From: Nesterenkonia ebinurensis | GTDB taxonomy: Bacteria; Actinomycetota; Actinomycetes; Actinomycetales; Micrococcaceae | NCBI RefSeq assembly: GCF_008711175.1 | Contig: NZ_VWNF01000047.1 | Location: forward strand, 149,048-213,047 | DNA: 64,000 bases | Direction of reading: 5' to 3' | Shown here: positions 63,009 to 64,000 of the stretch, piece by piece | Numbering within the stretch: position 1 is the stretch's first letter | How the letters are laid out: each line of letters begins with the position of its first letter | The notes under the pieces: generated by a model | What the model was told of the DNA's origin: nothing | Seen by the model: the letters and a program-made list of their open reading frames with translations, nothing else | Database searches by the model: none | Translations under genes and position numbers: made by a program

Positions 63009-63781
63009 GCATGAATTTTCGTCAGCGCCTCCTCAATGGGGAGTCTCTCGTGGGCACTTTTTGTGCAATTCCTCATCCAGCAGCCACTGAGATGGTTGCC
63101 TCTGCTGGGTTCGACTTCCTTTGTCTGGACAGTGAGCACGCAGCGATTGACCGAGAGACTGCGGAGAATATGCTCCGCGCAGCTTCCGTCTGGTCCATTC
63201 CTGCCCTCGTACGAGTCGCTGGAAATACCCCTGAGCTTATCGGAGCCGCTCTTGATGGAGGGGCCGCCGGTGTGCTGGTACCACGAGTCAATACTGCAGA
63301 AGAGGCCCGGGCGGCTGTTGATGCCTCCCGGTACCCCCCGCACGGGAGTCGTGGTGCTGGCCCGGGGCGCGCCTCCTCCTACGGAGGGGGATTGAGCGGG
63401 TACCTCGGCAGCGCCAATGATGACATAGTCGTCGCAGTCCAAATCGAATCAGTGGAAGCGGTGCAGCACGTCGCAGAAATCGCGGCCGTAGAAGGCTTAG
63501 ACATGCTCTTCATCGGCCCTGGCGATCTCTCCGTTTCTCTGGGCGCCACTGGTGGTACGGAACACGACACGAAGAGCTTGCAGGATGCCATCAGCTCAGT
63601 GGTCGAAATCGCCAAACAGCTGTCTCAGAATATTGGCCTTTTCCGCCTGTCCACAGACGATGTTGCACACTGGGCGGACTTAGGTGTCTCACTGTTCATC
63701 GTCAGTTCCGAGAGCATGATGATGATGGCTTTTATGTCAGATACCGCCTCAAAAGCGCAATCTAATCTCAAAAAGTATTAA
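63005..63781 (+). CDS. HpcH/HpaI-family aldolase
   Basis: A 258-residue class II pyruvate aldolase. CLDSEHAAID carries the catalytic region, AGVLVPRVNTAEEARAAV the substrate phosphate/carboxylate region, and PPHGSRGAGPGRASSYGG the conserved Arg/Gly loop. MLFIGPGDLSVSLG holds the metal-adjacent segment. Relatives split 4-hydroxy-2-oxo acids to pyruvate and an aldehyde. It overlaps the aminotransferase stop and ends the cassette; the sequence after it is very AT-rich. Confidence 0.9.
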   Translation: MSMNFRQRLLNGESLVGTFCAIPHPAATEMVASAGFDFLCLDSEHAAIDRETAENMLRAASVWSIPALVRVAGNTPELIGAALDGGAAGVLVPRVNTAEEARAAVDASRYPPHGSRGAGPGRASSYGGGLSGYLGSANDDIVVAVQIESVEAVQHVAEIAAVEGLDMLFIGPGDLSVSLGATGGTEHDTKSLQDAISSVVEIAKQLSQNIGLFRLSTDDVAHWADLGVSLFIVSSESMMMMAFMSDTASKAQSNLKKY

Positions 63782-63840
63782 ATTAATAGAATAAAATTTA
63801 TCTAATATATATTGAAATAGCATAAATATTAATGTTATTT
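63782..63840. other. AT-rich junction at the end of the accessory cassette
   Basis: About 60 bases of almost pure A/T separate the aldolase stop from GC-rich sequence of chromosomal type. No gene or clear terminator stem is visible. The abrupt base-composition change marks the right border of the accessory segment. Confidence 0.6.
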
Positions 63841-63930
63841 TCTAGGCCTAGAGGCGCTCTTAGTGAGCCGCCGGCAGAGGATGCCAAGGTGGCTGCAGCA
63901 GTGCTGGAGGCGCTGGGCGCGGAGAGGTGA
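63841..63930 (+). pseudogene. 3' stub of a truncated gene
   Basis: An open frame reading LSEPPAEDAKVAAAVLEALGAER ends in TGA at 63928-63930, just before the etfB ribosome-binding site. It has no plausible start in GC-rich sequence; upstream it runs into the AT-rich junction. It looks like the C-terminal end of a chromosomal gene cut off by insertion of the accessory cassette. The original function cannot be told. Confidence 0.5.
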
Positions 63931-63941
63931 GGAGGTTGATG

Positions 63942-64000
63942 ATGAGGATTGTGGTGTTGGTTAAGGAGGTGCCGGATTCCTACGGGGAGCGCAGGCTGAA
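63942..64000 (+). CDS. etfB: Electron transfer flavoprotein beta subunit (5' end)
   Basis: The first 19 residues, MRIVVLVKEVPDSYGERRL, are typical of the EtfB N-terminus (VLVKEVPD). GGAGG ends 6 bases before this ATG; an ATG three bases earlier is less well spaced. The gene runs out of the window. EtfB pairs with EtfA to take electrons from acyl-CoA dehydrogenases to the quinone pool. It marks the return to core chromosome. Confidence 0.75.
   Translation, partial: MRIVVLVKEVPDSYGERRL

Overview
The window looks like the chromosome of a high-GC actinobacterium. Markers for this are a mycothiol S-conjugate amidase next to a DUF4307 membrane protein and greA (the same neighbourhood as in mycobacteria), a BioQ-like TetR regulator with a bioY-ECF operon, a PaaX-type regulator and a DUF501 / FtsB-like / enolase block. 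A member of the Micrococcales such as Nesterenkonia or a relative is my best guess; that is inference from gene content and layout only.

Layout. (1) 1-13503 is an accessory catabolic island with visibly lower GC. A PucR-type regulator diverges from an operon of class III aminotransferase, HyuA/HyuB-type ATP-dependent amidase subunits, aldehyde dehydrogenase, a TRAP transporter (DctP, DctQ, DctM), an MFS carrier and a muconate-lactonizing-type enolase-superfamily enzyme. The enzyme set fits uptake of a lactam or other cyclic amide, ATP-driven ring opening to an omega-amino acid, transamination to a semialdehyde and oxidation to a dicarboxylate. (2) 13504-17540 is a mobile-element junction: a transposase tail, an intact IS110-family element with a long non-coding end, and an intact IS3-family element sitting in a wrecked large serine recombinase. 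(3) 17916-48825 is core chromosome, mostly on the minus strand: mca/DUF4307/greA, ilvA, an AI-2E transporter, a Bax-inhibitor-like protein, bioY-ecfA-ecfT with its regulator, an odd tRNA, NDH-2, a subtilase, ppx, an FtsB-like protein, eno, mazG, add, dedA, deoA, cdd, an M20 amidohydrolase, manC, sdhCDAB, yihY, trpS and a one-domain Lrp-type protein. A 1.1 kb inserted segment lies between sdhB and yihY. (4) 48895-59261 is an aromatic catabolic cluster: PaaX, RidA, FAH hydrolase, single-domain cupin, acyl-CoA thioesterase II, 2-aminobenzoate-type CoA ligase, a salicylate-hydroxylase/old-yellow-enzyme fusion, a ThDP decarboxylase and an isatin-hydrolase/kynurenine-formamidase-type cyclase. Read together it suggests isatin to isatinate to anthranilate, then a CoA-dependent, gentisate-like route to pyruvate and fumarate. 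(5) 59279-63840 is a second, more AT-rich accessory cassette: a frameshifted XRE-cupin regulator, a small protein, an NhaC-type transporter, an aminotransferase and an HpaI-type aldolase. It ends at a 3' gene stub just before etfB.

Structure beyond genes. A family of about 90-100 bp inverted-repeat elements sits within 10 bp of the stop codons of mca, ndh, eno and sdhB, and two copies have changes that preserve end-to-end pairing. A roughly 45 bp operator-like block occurs twice, at 46045 and 50247. Other notable sites are a perfect 24-bp palindrome between the PucR regulator and its operon, a BioQ-type palindrome upstream of bioY, and a 23-bp palindrome upstream of sdhC.
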